This document shows, one piece after another, positions 1 to 8,984 of a stretch of DNA of 21,562 nt. The translations under genes and the position numbers were made by a program. Each line of letters starts with the position of its first letter. The first letter of the stretch is position 1. The notes beneath the pieces were generated by a model. That model was not told the DNA's origin and ran no database searches. It was given only the letters and a program-made list of their open reading frames with translations. Source of the DNA: CAZPMO01 sp964587515 (GTDB taxonomy: Bacteria > Pseudomonadota > Alphaproteobacteria > MPNO01); assembly GCA_964587515.1 (NCBI GenBank), contig CAZPMO010000075.1:1-21562 (forward strand), given 5' to 3'.

Positions 1-33
1 AACCTGCGCGTCTACCAATTCCGCCACCTGGGC
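1..33 (-). tRNA. tRNA-Leu, 5' part only (cut by window edge)
   Basis: Read on the minus strand, the first 33 bases begin GCCCAGGTGGCGGAATTGG and continue into TAGACGCGC. This is the acceptor 5' strand (GCCCAGG), the U8-G9 linker and the long D-arm typical of bacterial tRNA-Leu (class II). The anticodon, variable arm and 3' end lie outside the window, so the isoacceptor cannot be read. Confidence 0.85.
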
Positions 34-53
34 GTCCAACGAATGCGCTGGTG

Positions 54-81
54 GGTATGCCAGAGGCTATAACAATGTCAA
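54..81 (-). promoter_or_regulatory. Putative sigma70-type promoter of tRNA-Leu
   Basis: On the minus strand a perfect -35 box TTGACA (complement of 76-81) is followed after 16 bases by CATACC (complement of 54-59), a 3/6 match to the -10 consensus. Transcription would start about 10-15 bases before the mature tRNA 5' end at 33, a normal leader length for a tRNA gene. The -35 match is strong and the -10 match is weak. Confidence 0.5.
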
Positions 82-99
82 CTGGTTTCGCGAACCCCG

Positions 100-129
100 T
101 TGACGCGGGTGCGGCCACTTCGTTATAGC
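100..129 (+). promoter_or_regulatory. Putative promoter of the NDUFA9-like gene
   Basis: TTGACG (100-105, 5/6 match to the -35 consensus) is followed after 18 bases by TATAGC (124-129, 4/6 match to the -10). The predicted start near 136 gives a leader of roughly 37 bases before the ATG at 173. It stands back to back with the tRNA-Leu promoter. This is inference from consensus matching only. Confidence 0.45.
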
Positions 130-172
130 GCGTCGTGCGGGCGTTCTATCGTGCCGTTGCGAGGAGGGACTT

Positions 173-1108
173 ATGAGCGTTACGTCGGCGACCATATTCG
201 GCGGGTCCGGGTTTCTCGGCCGCTATGTCGTTCATGAACTCGCGCGGTCCGGGATCGCGATCCGGGTCGCGTCTCGCCATCCCGCCCGGGCGCTGTTCCT
301 GAAGACGGCGGGTAATGTCGGTCAGATCACGCCGGTCGCGACGAACGTACGCGACGACGCTTCCGTGGCGTCGGCGTTGGCCGGCGCCGATCTTGTGGTC
401 AATCTGGTCGGTATTCTCAACGAAGGCGGCCGGCAGACGTTCGACGCCATTCACCGCGAAAGCGCGGGCCGGATCGCGCGCGCGGCCCGCGCGGCGGGCG
501 TCGGCCGCCTGATCCATGTTTCGGCGATCGGCGCCGATCCCGACAGCGACGCCTCCTATTCCCGCTCGAAAGCGGCCGGCGAAAAAGCGGTGCGGGAAGC
601 GTTTCCCGAGGCCACGATCGTCCGGCCGTCGCTGATGTTCGGACCCGAGGATGAATTTTTCAACCGCTTCGCGATGTTCGCCCGGCTGTTGCCGGTCCTG
701 CCGCTGATCGGCGGCGGCGGCACGCGGTTTCAGCCCGTCTACGCGGTCGACGTCGCCGCCGCGATTGCGGCGATTGCGGCTGATCCGACAAGCGCGGGCG
801 AGACCTATGAGTTGGGCGGGCCGCGCGTGTACAGCTTCAAGGAATTGATGGAGTGCCTGCTCGATCAGATCGGACGGCGCCGGCTTTTGGTGCCGCTACC
901 ATTCGCGGTGGCGCGGTTGCAGGCGCGGTTTCTGGAATTGCTGCCCGACCCGCCATTGACCCGCGATCAGGTCGCTTTGTTGAAAACCGACAACGTTCCG
1001 GGCGGCGATTGTCCGGGTCTTGCCGATCTCGGCGTCGCGGCGACGGCGCTGGAAGTGGTGCTGCCGACTTATCTCGCCCGATACCGCCGCGCCGGTGGCG
1101 GCGACTGA
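173..1108 (+). CDS. NAD(P)-binding protein, complex I NDUFA9 subunit family (atypical SDR)
   Basis: This 311-residue protein has an extended-SDR/NmrA-like Rossmann fold. The nucleotide-binding motif GGSGFLG lies at residues 10-16, close to the N terminus. A YxxxK pair (Y129, K133) follows the HVSAIGAD strand. The C-terminal third carries the FQPVYAVDVA segment typical of the NDUFA9-like family. Bacterial members of this family are common in Alphaproteobacteria. They are related to the NDUFA9 accessory subunit of mitochondrial complex I, but in bacteria they are usually encoded outside the nuo operon and their role there is not settled. No nuo genes are seen here. The start at 173 is supported by GAGGAGGG at 161-168, five bases upstream. 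The gene converges on uppP with only four bases between the stop codons. The family call is confident; the biochemical role is not. Confidence 0.85.
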   Translation: MSVTSATIFGGSGFLGRYVVHELARSGIAIRVASRHPARALFLKTAGNVGQITPVATNVRDDASVASALAGADLVVNLVGILNEGGRQTFDAIHRESAGRIARAARAAGVGRLIHVSAIGADPDSDASYSRSKAAGEKAVREAFPEATIVRPSLMFGPEDEFFNRFAMFARLLPVLPLIGGGGTRFQPVYAVDVAAAIAAIAADPTSAGETYELGGPRVYSFKELMECLLDQIGRRRLLVPLPFAVARLQARFLELLPDPPLTRDQVALLKTDNVPGGDCPGLADLGVAATALEVVLPTYLARYRRAGGGD

Positions 1109-1112
1109 TTCT

Positions 1113-1910
1113 CTAGAGGTAAATCCAGGCGAGCAACCCGCCGCCGAGAATGAGGCGATAGACGACAAAGGGCGTGAAGTTCGCGCGCCGCAGCCAGCCC
1201 ATCATCGCGAGGATCGCCAGCAGGGCGGTCGCGAATGCCAGCACGGCGGCCAGCAAGGCGTCGGCCTGCAATCGCGCGCTGCCGCTCTCGATCAGATCGA
1301 CGCTGAGGAGGATGCCCGCGGCGATGATTGTCGGGATCGACATCAGCATGGAAAACCGCGCCGCCTCGCTGCGTTCGTAGCCGAGCAGGCGCGCCGCGCT
1401 CATGGTGATGCCGGCGCGGCTGGTGCCGGGTATCAGGGCGAGAATCTGTGCCATGCCGATGGCGAAGGCGACGCCGATGCCCATGTGATCGATGCGTCGG
1501 ATGGTCAATCCGACCCGGTCGCAGAAAAAAAGCACCACGCCGAAGCCGAACGTCGCCCATGCGATCACCGTGACGCTGCGTAACCCGACGCCGCCATAGG
1601 TCTTGAGCAGCCATCCCGCGATCACCACTGGAATGGTCGCGACCACCAGATGGAAGAAAAGTCTGACCCCGGGATCGCGCGCGTTTCGGCCGATCCGCGC
1701 GAGCCCCGTCACCATCGACCAGACATCGCGCCACAGATAAGCCATCACAGCGCCCAGCGTGCCGACATGGACGGCGACATCGATCATAAGACCCTGATCG
1801 GGCCAGTCGGCGACCACGGGCACAAGCACCAGGTGTCCCGATGAGCTGATCGGCAGGAATTCGGTGATGCCCTGCACGATTGCGATCACCACGATTTGGA
1901 GTAACGCCAA
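1113..1910 (-). CDS. uppP: Undecaprenyl-diphosphatase (UppP/BacA)
   Basis: This integral inner-membrane enzyme removes a phosphate from undecaprenyl pyrophosphate, regenerating the lipid carrier used for peptidoglycan and surface polysaccharide synthesis. Members of the family can confer bacitracin resistance. The 265-residue length is normal. The two catalytic signatures are present: QGITEFLPISSSGHL at residues 13-27 (E17, S22-S24, H26) and PGTSRAGITMS at 161-171 (R165). Several hydrophobic helices fill the rest. The start codon is TTG (1908-1910, read on the minus strand). It is chosen because GGAGGAA lies 4-5 bases upstream and the protein then begins exactly where the family normally does. 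No in-frame ATG offers a better start. It is transcribed away from gltD across a 293-base region. Confidence 0.95.
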   Translation of the reverse strand: MALLQIVVIAIVQGITEFLPISSSGHLVLVPVVADWPDQGLMIDVAVHVGTLGAVMAYLWRDVWSMVTGLARIGRNARDPGVRLFFHLVVATIPVVIAGWLLKTYGGVGLRSVTVIAWATFGFGVVLFFCDRVGLTIRRIDHMGIGVAFAIGMAQILALIPGTSRAGITMSAARLLGYERSEAARFSMLMSIPTIIAAGILLSVDLIESGSARLQADALLAAVLAFATALLAILAMMGWLRRANFTPFVVYRLILGGGLLAWIYL

Positions 1911-2203
1911 GTATTCCTCCAGAGCGGCAGGATAATTTCGCCACTTGTCTTTCGGCCGTATACATCAAGGTTATTAACGGACCCAAACTCCATTTAGTCT
2001 CAAATCGGAACGATTTTTCGTTTGGGTTGACGAAAATCACCATGGGCCCAATATAACAAGGATGATGAGAGATACTAAAAGGTAATGAATATTGACGTAT
2101 AGGGTTGTATTCGCTCGCGATCGCCGATCTGTTCGCGTATACACGCGGGCCTTTTGGGCGAAATAGCGGTTTTGTATCAGTGTGAGAAAGCGGTAAGGGC
2201 GGA
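1911..2203. promoter_or_regulatory. Divergent intergenic region between uppP and gltD
   Basis: These 293 bases separate the starts of uppP (minus) and gltD (plus) and are visibly richer in A+T than the flanking genes. No credible short gene was found. For gltD there is a candidate promoter with TTGACG at 2027-2032. Possible -10 boxes are AATATA at 2050-2055 (17-base spacer) or TATAAC at 2052-2057 (19-base spacer). That would give a leader of about 140 bases. I could not identify a convincing NtrC, sigma54 or other nitrogen-control site, nor a clear uppP promoter. Confidence 0.35.
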
Positions 2204-3649
2204 ATGACGGAGAAGATGCTCAAATTTGTCGAGCTGGGCCAGCGTACGCCGGAAAAGCGCACGGCGGACGCCCGCCGCGAGGATTTCGACGAAATCTACC
2301 AGCCGTTCGACCCCGACCTCGCGGCCCAGCAGGCCAGCCGCTGTTCGCAGTGCGGTATTCCCTTTTGTCAGGTCCATTGCCCGGTCCATAACAACATTCC
2401 CGACTGGTTGATGCTGACCGCGGAAGGAAGGCTGGAAGAGGCCTATGAGGTCTCGGCGTCAACCAACAACATGCCGGAGATCTGTGGCCGCATCTGCCCG
2501 CAGGATCGGCTGTGCGAAGGCAATTGCGTCATCGAACAGTCCGGGCACGGCACCGTCACCATCGGATCGGTCGAGAAATACATCACCGACACCGCTTGGG
2601 AAATGGGCTGGGTCAAGCCCGCCAAACCGATGCGCGAGCTTGAACAGTCGATCGGCGTCATCGGCGCCGGGCCCGGCGGCATGGCGGCCGCCGAGCAACT
2701 GCGCCACAAGGGCTACAAGGTCCATGTCTATGACCGCTATGACCGCATGGGCGGGTTGCTGGTGTACGGCATCCCGGGGTTCAAGCTCGACAAGGAGATC
2801 GTTCAGCGTCGCGTCGATCTGTTGGAGCAAGGCGGCGTGGTCTTCCATCGTAATTTCGAGGTCGGCCGGGACGCGAGCCTCGCCGAGATTCGCCAGCGTC
2901 ATGACGCGGTGCTGATCGCCACCGGTGTCTATAAGGGACGCGACCTGCCGGGGCCGGGGGCGGGGCTCGACAATATCGAACCGGCGCTCGATTACCTGAT
3001 CACCGCGAACCGCGTCTCGCTCGGCGACAAGGTCGAGGATTTTGTCAACGGCCGGCTCGATGCAAAGGGCAAGAACGTCGTTGTCATCGGCGGCGGCGAC
3101 ACCGCGATGGATTGTGTGCGCACCGCGGTGCGCCAGAAGGCGAAATCGGTAAGCTGCCTGTATCGGCGGGACCGCGAGAACATGCCGGGTTCGCGTCGCG
3201 AGGTGCAATATGCGGAAGAGGAAGGCGTGACATTCGTCTGGCTGGCGGGGCCGGAAGCCTTCCTCGGCGACAAGGCGGTCGAGGCCGTGCGCGCGATCCG
3301 AATTCATCTCGGCGTTCCCGACGAATCGGGGCGCCAGACGCCCGAGCCGATCGAAGGATCGAGCTTCACCATCGGCTCGGATTTGGTGATCAAGGCGCTG
3401 GGCTTCGATCCCGAGGACTTGGCGACCTTGTTCGGCGCGCCCGAACTTACCGTGACCCGCTGGGGCACGGTGCGCATCGATCACAAGACGATGATGACCA
3501 ACCTCGACGGCGTGTTCGCGGCGGGCGACATCGTGCGCGGCGCGTCTCTGGTGGTATGGGCGATCCGCGACGGGCGCGACGCGGCCGAGGGCATTCACAG
3601 CTATCTCAGGGCGAAGGCCCGCGCGGCGGAAGCCGTGGAAGCCGCCTGA
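2204..3649 (+). CDS. gltD: Glutamate synthase [NADPH] small (beta) subunit
   Basis: The beta subunit of GOGAT passes electrons from NADPH through FAD and iron-sulfur clusters to the large subunit, which makes two glutamates from glutamine and 2-oxoglutarate. The 481-residue protein has the N-terminal Fer4_20 domain with both cysteine sets: C47, C50, C55, C59 and C94, C98, C104, C108. The FAD-binding motif GVIGAGPGGM is at 151-160. The second Rossmann motif for NADPH, GGGDTAMD, is at 296-303. The C-terminal AAGDIVRGASLVVWAIRDG segment closes the FAD site. The length matches the bacterial GltD family. The ATG at 2204 gives the expected N terminus, although the ribosome site (GGGCGGA) is modest. 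It lies 34 bases upstream of gltB, surely in one operon. Here the small subunit comes first, unlike the gltBD order of E. coli. Confidence 0.97.
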   Translation: MTEKMLKFVELGQRTPEKRTADARREDFDEIYQPFDPDLAAQQASRCSQCGIPFCQVHCPVHNNIPDWLMLTAEGRLEEAYEVSASTNNMPEICGRICPQDRLCEGNCVIEQSGHGTVTIGSVEKYITDTAWEMGWVKPAKPMRELEQSIGVIGAGPGGMAAAEQLRHKGYKVHVYDRYDRMGGLLVYGIPGFKLDKEIVQRRVDLLEQGGVVFHRNFEVGRDASLAEIRQRHDAVLIATGVYKGRDLPGPGAGLDNIEPALDYLITANRVSLGDKVEDFVNGRLDAKGKNVVVIGGGDTAMDCVRTAVRQKAKSVSCLYRRDRENMPGSRREVQYAEEEGVTFVWLAGPEAFLGDKAVEAVRAIRIHLGVPDESGRQTPEPIEGSSFTIGSDLVIKALGFDPEDLATLFGAPELTVTRWGTVRIDHKTMMTNLDGVFAAGDIVRGASLVVWAIRDGRDAAEGIHSYLRAKARAAEAVEAA

Positions 3650-3683
3650 CGGCGGAAATAATGAGATCACGGAGGGGCGAAAT

Positions 3684-6600
3684 ATGAGCGAATGGCATGA
3701 TCGCGGTCGGCGGGCGGCCGATGCCTGGCGCGCCAACGCGGATATCTTGACCCGCGACGGTCTCTATGACCCTTCGCAGGAACACGCGTCCTGCGGCGTC
3801 GGTCTCGTCGCCGCGATCGACGGCGTCGCCCGTCGCGAGGTCGTCGAGGCCGGCATCGAGGCGCTGAAAGCGGTCTGGCACCGGGGCGCCGTCGACGCCG
3901 ACGGCAAGACCGGCGACGGTGCGGGCATCCATGTCGACATTCCCCAGGATTTCTTCAAGGAACACATCGCGCGCACCGGTCACACCGCCGGGCCGGCGAC
4001 GATCGCCGTCGGCACGGTTTTTCTGCCGCGCACCGATCTCGCCGGCCAGGAACGCTGCCGCTGCATCGTCGAAACCGAGATTCTGAAATTCGGTTACGAC
4101 ATCTATGGCTGGCGCCAGGTGCCGATCAATGTCGATATTATCGGCGAGAAGGCAAACGCCACCCGCCCCGAGATCGAACAAATCATGATCGCCGGTGATC
4201 CGGGCGTCACCACCGAACGCTTCGAGGCCGATCTCTATATCGTCCGCCGCCTTATCGAAAACGCGATCGAGGCGGAGCATATCGCCCATTTCTATATCTG
4301 CTCGTTGTCCTGCCGCTCGGTGATCTACAAGGGCATGTTCCTCGCCGAACAGCTCACCGCCTTCTATCCCGACCTGCTGGACGAACGCTTCGTTTCCCGC
4401 TTCGCGATCTATCATCAGCGCTATTCCACCAACACATTCCCGACATGGCGTCTCGCCCAGCCGTTCCGCATGCTGGCCCACAATGGCGAGATCAATACGC
4501 TGACCGGCAACATCAATTGGATGAAAAGCCACGAAACGCGTATGGAATCCGAAGCCTTCGGAAAATATATCGACGACCTCAAGCCGGTGATCGAAGCCGG
4601 CGCCTCCGATTCCGCCGCGCTCGACAACGTATTCGAGCTGCTCTCGCGGGCCGGTCGTTCGGCCCCCGAAGTCAAGAGCCTGATGATCCCGGACGCCTGG
4701 AGCCACAAGACCACGATGCCGCAGGAACTGCGCGATTATTACGCCTTCGCCAACTGCGTGATGGAACCATGGGACGGCCCCGCCGCCATCGCGGCGACCG
4801 ACGGGCGATGGGTGATCGCCGGCATGGACCGCAACGGGCTGCGGCCGATGCGCTACAGCGTGCTCGACGGCGGGCTGCTGCTGGTCGGCTCGGAAACCGG
4901 CATGGTGCATGTCTCCGAGGCCGAAATTATCGAGAAGGGACGTCTCGGTCCCGGCCAGATGATCGGCGTCGATCTCGAATCGGGGACCCTTTTCCATGAC
5001 GGTGAGCTCAAGGAATCGCTAACCGGCCGTCATCCTTATGGCGACTGGATGGGCAATCTCACCGTGCTCGACAGCCTGATCAAGAACGGCACGCCGGAAC
5101 CCGTGGAATTCACCGGCGACGAGCTGCGCCGTCGCCAGATTGCGTCCGGCTACACCATGGAAGAGCTGGAGCTGCTGTTGCAGCCGATGGTCGAGGATGC
5201 GAAGGAAGCCACCGGCTCAATGGGCGACGACACGCCGCTCGCGGTCCTGTCCGACAAGTATCGCGGGCTGCATCATTTCTTCCGTCAGTCGTTCAGCCAG
5301 GTCACCAATCCGCCGATCGATTCCCTGCGCGAATACCGGGTGATGAGCCTTAAGACCCGGCTCGGCAATCTCGGCAATGTGCTCGACGAAAACGAAAGCC
5401 AGACCCGGCTGCTGCAACTTGATTCCCCGGTGCTGTCGAATGCCGAATTCGCCGCGATGCGCGAACATATGGGCGAGACGGCGGTCGAGATCGATTGCAG
5501 CTTTTCACCCGATCGTGGAGAGCTCGCGCTACGCCGCGCCATGTATCGCATTCAGCGCCAGGCCGAGGATGCCGTTCGCGGCGGCGCGGTTCACCTGATC
5601 CTGACCGACAAGCATATCGGTCCCGACCGCGTCGCCATTCCGATGATCCTCGCGGCCGGCGGCGTTCACGCTCACCTCGTCGAACAATCGCTCCGCACCT
5701 ATACCTCGGTCAACGTCCAGTCCGCGGAATGCCTGGATGTCCATTATTTCTCGGTGCTGATCGGCGTCGGCGCGACCACGGTGAACGCCTATCTGGCCCA
5801 GGAGACCATCGCCGACCGTCATCGTCGCGGCCTGTTCGGCGATCTCGATTTCGATGAATGCGTGAGCCGTTACCAGCAAGCCGTCGATCAGGGGCTTTTA
5901 AAAGTCATGTCCAAGATGGGCATTTCGATCATCTCGTCCTATCGTGGCGCCTACAAATTCGAGGCGATCGGGCTCAGCCGATGGCTTGTCTCGTCCTATT
6001 TCCCCGGCATGGCGTCGCGCATTTCCGGCATCGGGCTGAACGGTATCCGGCGGAAGATGCTGGAACTGCACACCCGCGCTTTCGCCGAGGATATCGCCGC
6101 GCTGCCGGTCGGCGGCAATTACAGATATCGCCAGAACGGCGAAGTCCATGCCTTCGAGGGCACCCAGATTCATATGCTGCAGTCGGCCGTGTCGAGCGAT
6201 TCCTATGCGACCTATCGGCGCTATTCGGAAGCCATCCGTCAATCGCCGCCGGTCAACCTCCGCGACCTGATGGAGTTTCAGCTCAAGGACGACGCGGTGC
6301 CGCTGGAAGAGGTGGAATCGATAACCGAGATTCGCAAGCGGCTGGTGTCGCCCGGCATCTCGCTGGGCGCGCTGAGCCCCGAGGCCCATGAAACCCTGAC
6401 CATCGCCATGAACCGGATCGGCGCCAAGTCGGATTCGGGCGAGGGCGGCGAGGACCCCAAGCGTTTCATCCCCAGGCCCAACGGCGATAACGCGAGCTCC
6501 GCGATCAAGCAGGTTGCTTCGGGCCGCTTCGGCGTCACCGCCGAATATCTCAATAATTGCCGCGAGATAGAGATCAAGATCGCCCAGGGCGCGAAACCCG

Positions 6601-8228
6601 GAGAGGGTGGCCAGCTTCCCGGTCTGAAGGTTTCGGAGATGATCGCGAAACTGCGGCATTCGACGTCGGGCGTCACGCTGATCTCGCCGCCGCCACATCA
6701 CGACATCTATTCGATAGAAGATCTGGCGCAGCTGATCTACGACCTAAAGCAGATCAATCCGGAGGCCAAGGTCTGCGTCAAGCTGGTGGCGCAGAACGGC
6801 ATCGGCACCATCGCCGCCGGCGTGGCCAAGGCCAACGCCGACGTGATCCTGGTGTCAGGCAATTCCGGCGGCACCGGCGCCAGCCCGCAGACATCGATCA
6901 AATATGCCGGCCTGCCATGGGAGATGGGTCTCGCCGAAGTCCATCAGGTGCTGACGCTGAACCGTCTGCGTCATCGCGTGGTGCTGCGTGTCGATGGTGG
7001 ACTGAAGACCGGCCGCGACGTGCTGATCGCCGCCCTGCTCGGCGCCGAGGAGTTCGGTATCGGCACCGCGGCGTTGGTGGCGATGGGCTGCATCATGGTG
7101 CGCCAATGCCATTCCAATACCTGCCCGGTGGGGGTCTGCACCCAGGACCCGCGGCTGCGCGACAAGTTCACCGGCACGCCGGAAAAGGTCGTAAACCTGT
7201 TCAGTTTCGTGGCCGAGGAAATGCGTGAACTGCTGGCTTCGATCGGGGCGCGGCGCATCGAGGAAGTCATTGGCAGAACCGAGCTGCTGACCCAGGTCAG
7301 CCGCGGCAGCGCGCATCTCGACGACCTCGATCTCAACCCGCTGCTGGTTCAGGGCGATCCCGGCGAGCATCCTCATTACTGCACCATCGAGGGGCGCAAC
7401 CCGGTGCCCGAGACGCTGGACGCGCTGATGATCAAGGACGCCGCGCCCGCCCTGGAAGGCGGCGAAAAGATGCAACTCGCCTACAATATTCAGAACACCC
7501 AGCGCGCCATCGGCACGAAATTGTCCTCGATGATCACGCGCCGGTTTGGCATGGACGGGTTGCAGCCCGGCCACATCACGGTGCGGCTGCGCGGTTCGGC
7601 CGGCCAGTCGCTCGGCGCCTTCGCCGTCCAGGGCGTGAAGCTCGAAGTGTTCGGCGACGCCAACGACTACGTGGGCAAGGGGCTGTCGGGCGGCGCGATC
7701 ACGGTGCGGCAGCCGACCGCCAGCCGAATGAAATCCAATGAAAACACCATAATCGGCAATACGGTGCTGTACGGCGCAACGGGCGGCAAGCTGTTCGCCG
7801 CCGGTCAGGCGGGCGAGCGATTCGCGGTGCGCAATTCCGGCGCCGCCGTGGTGGTCGAGGGCTGCGGCTCGAACGGTTGCGAGTACATGACCAACGGCAT
7901 GGCGGTGATCCTCGGGCCGGTCGGCGATAATTTCGGGGCAGGCATGACCGGCGGCATGGCGTTCGTGTTCGATTCCGACGACAGCTTCGAGATTCATGTC
8001 AACGACGACACCGTGATCTATCAGCGCATCCAGACCGCGCACTGGGAAGGCGTGCTGAAGACCATGATCGAGGAACATGTGCGCGAGACGCAGTCGCGTT
8101 TCGCCGAACGGCTGCTGATCGACTGGGACCGCGATTCCGGAAAGTTCTGGCAGGTGATCCCCAAGGAAGTGGTCGGCCAGTACGAACACCCCGTGTTCGC
8201 CGAAACCGATGAAGAAAGACGCGCCTGA
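3684..8228 (+). CDS. gltB: Glutamate synthase [NADPH] large (alpha) subunit
   Basis: This 1514-residue class II glutamine amidotransferase and FMN synthase hydrolyses glutamine and channels the ammonia to 2-oxoglutarate. The N-terminal nucleophile cysteine is C37 in HASCGVG, so the first 36 residues are expected to be a propeptide removed on maturation. The domains in order are: Ntn amidotransferase (about 37-440), central domain (about 480-790), FMN-binding synthase domain (about 820-1215, with GGTGASPQTSIKYAGLPWE near 1062) and the C-terminal GXGXG beta-helix (about 1270-1480). The 3Fe-4S ligands are visible as C1136, C1142 and C1147 in CIMVRQCHSNTCPVGVC. A strong ribosome site, GGAGGGG at 3671-3677, precedes the ATG. 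The gene is intact and full length, and is coupled to gltD. Confidence 0.98.
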   Translation: MSEWHDRGRRAADAWRANADILTRDGLYDPSQEHASCGVGLVAAIDGVARREVVEAGIEALKAVWHRGAVDADGKTGDGAGIHVDIPQDFFKEHIARTGHTAGPATIAVGTVFLPRTDLAGQERCRCIVETEILKFGYDIYGWRQVPINVDIIGEKANATRPEIEQIMIAGDPGVTTERFEADLYIVRRLIENAIEAEHIAHFYICSLSCRSVIYKGMFLAEQLTAFYPDLLDERFVSRFAIYHQRYSTNTFPTWRLAQPFRMLAHNGEINTLTGNINWMKSHETRMESEAFGKYIDDLKPVIEAGASDSAALDNVFELLSRAGRSAPEVKSLMIPDAWSHKTTMPQELRDYYAFANCVMEPWDGPAAIAATDGRWVIAGMDRNGLRPMRYSVLDGGLLLVGSETGMVHVSEAEIIEKGRLGPGQMIGVDLESGTLFHDGELKESLTGRHPYGDWMGNLTVLDSLIKNGTPEPVEFTGDELRRRQIASGYTMEELELLLQPMVEDAKEATGSMGDDTPLAVLSDKYRGLHHFFRQSFSQVTNPPIDSLREYRVMSLKTRLGNLGNVLDENESQTRLLQLDSPVLSNAEFAAMREHMGETAVEIDCSFSPDRGELALRRAMYRIQRQAEDAVRGGAVHLILTDKHIGPDRVAIPMILAAGGVHAHLVEQSLRTYTSVNVQSAECLDVHYFSVLIGVGATTVNAYLAQETIADRHRRGLFGDLDFDECVSRYQQAVDQGLLKVMSKMGISIISSYRGAYKFEAIGLSRWLVSSYFPGMASRISGIGLNGIRRKMLELHTRAFAEDIAALPVGGNYRYRQNGEVHAFEGTQIHMLQSAVSSDSYATYRRYSEAIRQSPPVNLRDLMEFQLKDDAVPLEEVESITEIRKRLVSPGISLGALSPEAHETLTIAMNRIGAKSDSGEGGEDPKRFIPRPNGDNASSAIKQVASGRFGVTAEYLNNCREIEIKIAQGAKPGEGGQLPGLKVSEMIAKLRHSTSGVTLISPPPHHDIYSIEDLAQLIYDLKQINPEAKVCVKLVAQNGIGTIAAGVAKANADVILVSGNSGGTGASPQTSIKYAGLPWEMGLAEVHQVLTLNRLRHRVVLRVDGGLKTGRDVLIAALLGAEEFGIGTAALVAMGCIMVRQCHSNTCPVGVCTQDPRLRDKFTGTPEKVVNLFSFVAEEMRELLASIGARRIEEVIGRTELLTQVSRGSAHLDDLDLNPLLVQGDPGEHPHYCTIEGRNPVPETLDALMIKDAAPALEGGEKMQLAYNIQNTQRAIGTKLSSMITRRFGMDGLQPGHITVRLRGSAGQSLGAFAVQGVKLEVFGDANDYVGKGLSGGAITVRQPTASRMKSNENTIIGNTVLYGATGGKLFAAGQAGERFAVRNSGAAVVVEGCGSNGCEYMTNGMAVILGPVGDNFGAGMTGGMAFVFDSDDSFEIHVNDDTVIYQRIQTAHWEGVLKTMIEEHVRETQSRFAERLLIDWDRDSGKFWQVIPKEVVGQYEHPVFAETDEERRA

Positions 8229-8292
8229 GCACTCGGTCCTTTAGCAAGCGGTCCCTGTTCGCGACTCACCGCTTTCGATACACTCATGTCCG

Positions 8293-8961
8293 ATGTTCAC
8301 GCTCTATCATCTTTGGCTGTCGCCGTTCTGCCGCAAGGTCCGGATCGCGCTCGCCGAAAAGGGGCTTGAGTTCGATCTCAGGACCGAGAACCTGACGGAA
8401 CGGCGGCCGGAATTCTTCGCCATCAACCCGGCCGGTGAGGTGCCGGTGATGATCGTCGAGGACGGCCCGGCGCTGGTCGATTCCGCGGCGATCTGTGAAT
8501 ATCTGGAGGAAACCTGTCCGACGCCGTCGCTGCTGCCGGGCGATGCGGGCGAACGCGCCGAGATCCGTCGCATGGTCTCCTGGTTCGACGTGAAGTTCCA
8601 GCGCGAGGTCACCGCCAACCTGATAGGCGAAAAAATCCTGAAGCGGTTCATGCGCCGCGGTCAGCCCGATTCGCGCGCCATTCGCGCCGGCAAGGCGAAT
8701 ATCCACACCCATCTCGATTACATCGGCTGGCTCACCGAACGGCGAACCTGGCTGGCGGGCGACCATTTCTCCCTCGCCGATATCGCGGCCGGGGCGCATT
8801 TGTCGGCGATCGACTATCTCGGCGACGTGCCCTGGGACGAGCACGAGGCCAGCAAGATCTGGTATGCGCGCATCAAGTCACGCCCGTCGTTCCGCGCAAT
8901 TCTCGCCGATCACATTCCCGGCGCGCCGCCGCCCAAGCATTATGCCGATCTCGATTTCTGA
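8293..8961 (+). CDS. Glutathione S-transferase-fold protein, possibly FzlA-like division factor
   Basis: This 222-residue protein has an N-terminal thioredoxin-like GST domain. SPFCRKVR lies at 10-17, with C13 at the usual active-site position, and the cis-proline region GEVPVMIVEDG plus the EYLEE segment follow. An all-helical C-terminal domain comes next, with the family N-capping motif in LAGDHFSLADIAAGAHLSAIDYL. The C-terminal tail PPPKHYADLDF is unusual for generic GSTs. From memory it resembles FzlA, the alphaproteobacterial GST-like protein that binds FtsZ and supports constriction. That identity is inference and needs an alignment; the GST fold is certain. The ATG at 8293 lacks a clear ribosome site. 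An ATG at 8286 is out of frame. It follows gltB by 64 bases and could be read through from it. Confidence 0.85.
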   Translation: MFTLYHLWLSPFCRKVRIALAEKGLEFDLRTENLTERRPEFFAINPAGEVPVMIVEDGPALVDSAAICEYLEETCPTPSLLPGDAGERAEIRRMVSWFDVKFQREVTANLIGEKILKRFMRRGQPDSRAIRAGKANIHTHLDYIGWLTERRTWLAGDHFSLADIAAGAHLSAIDYLGDVPWDEHEASKIWYARIKSRPSFRAILADHIPGAPPPKHYADLDF

Positions 8962-8984
8962 CCGCTGGATCATGCTCTAAATTT

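Noticed and set aside
1069..2262. A 397-codon minus-strand frame overlapping uppP and the intergenic region
   Set aside because: It is out of frame with uppP, whose own frame shows all the family motifs. The extension into the AT-rich region looks like non-coding translation.
2459..8189. Several long minus-strand open frames opposite gltD and gltB (for example 2459-3736, 3606-4997, 6855-8189)
   Set aside because: GC-rich third positions suppress stop codons on the antisense strand. None has a ribosome site, a family motif or conserved features.
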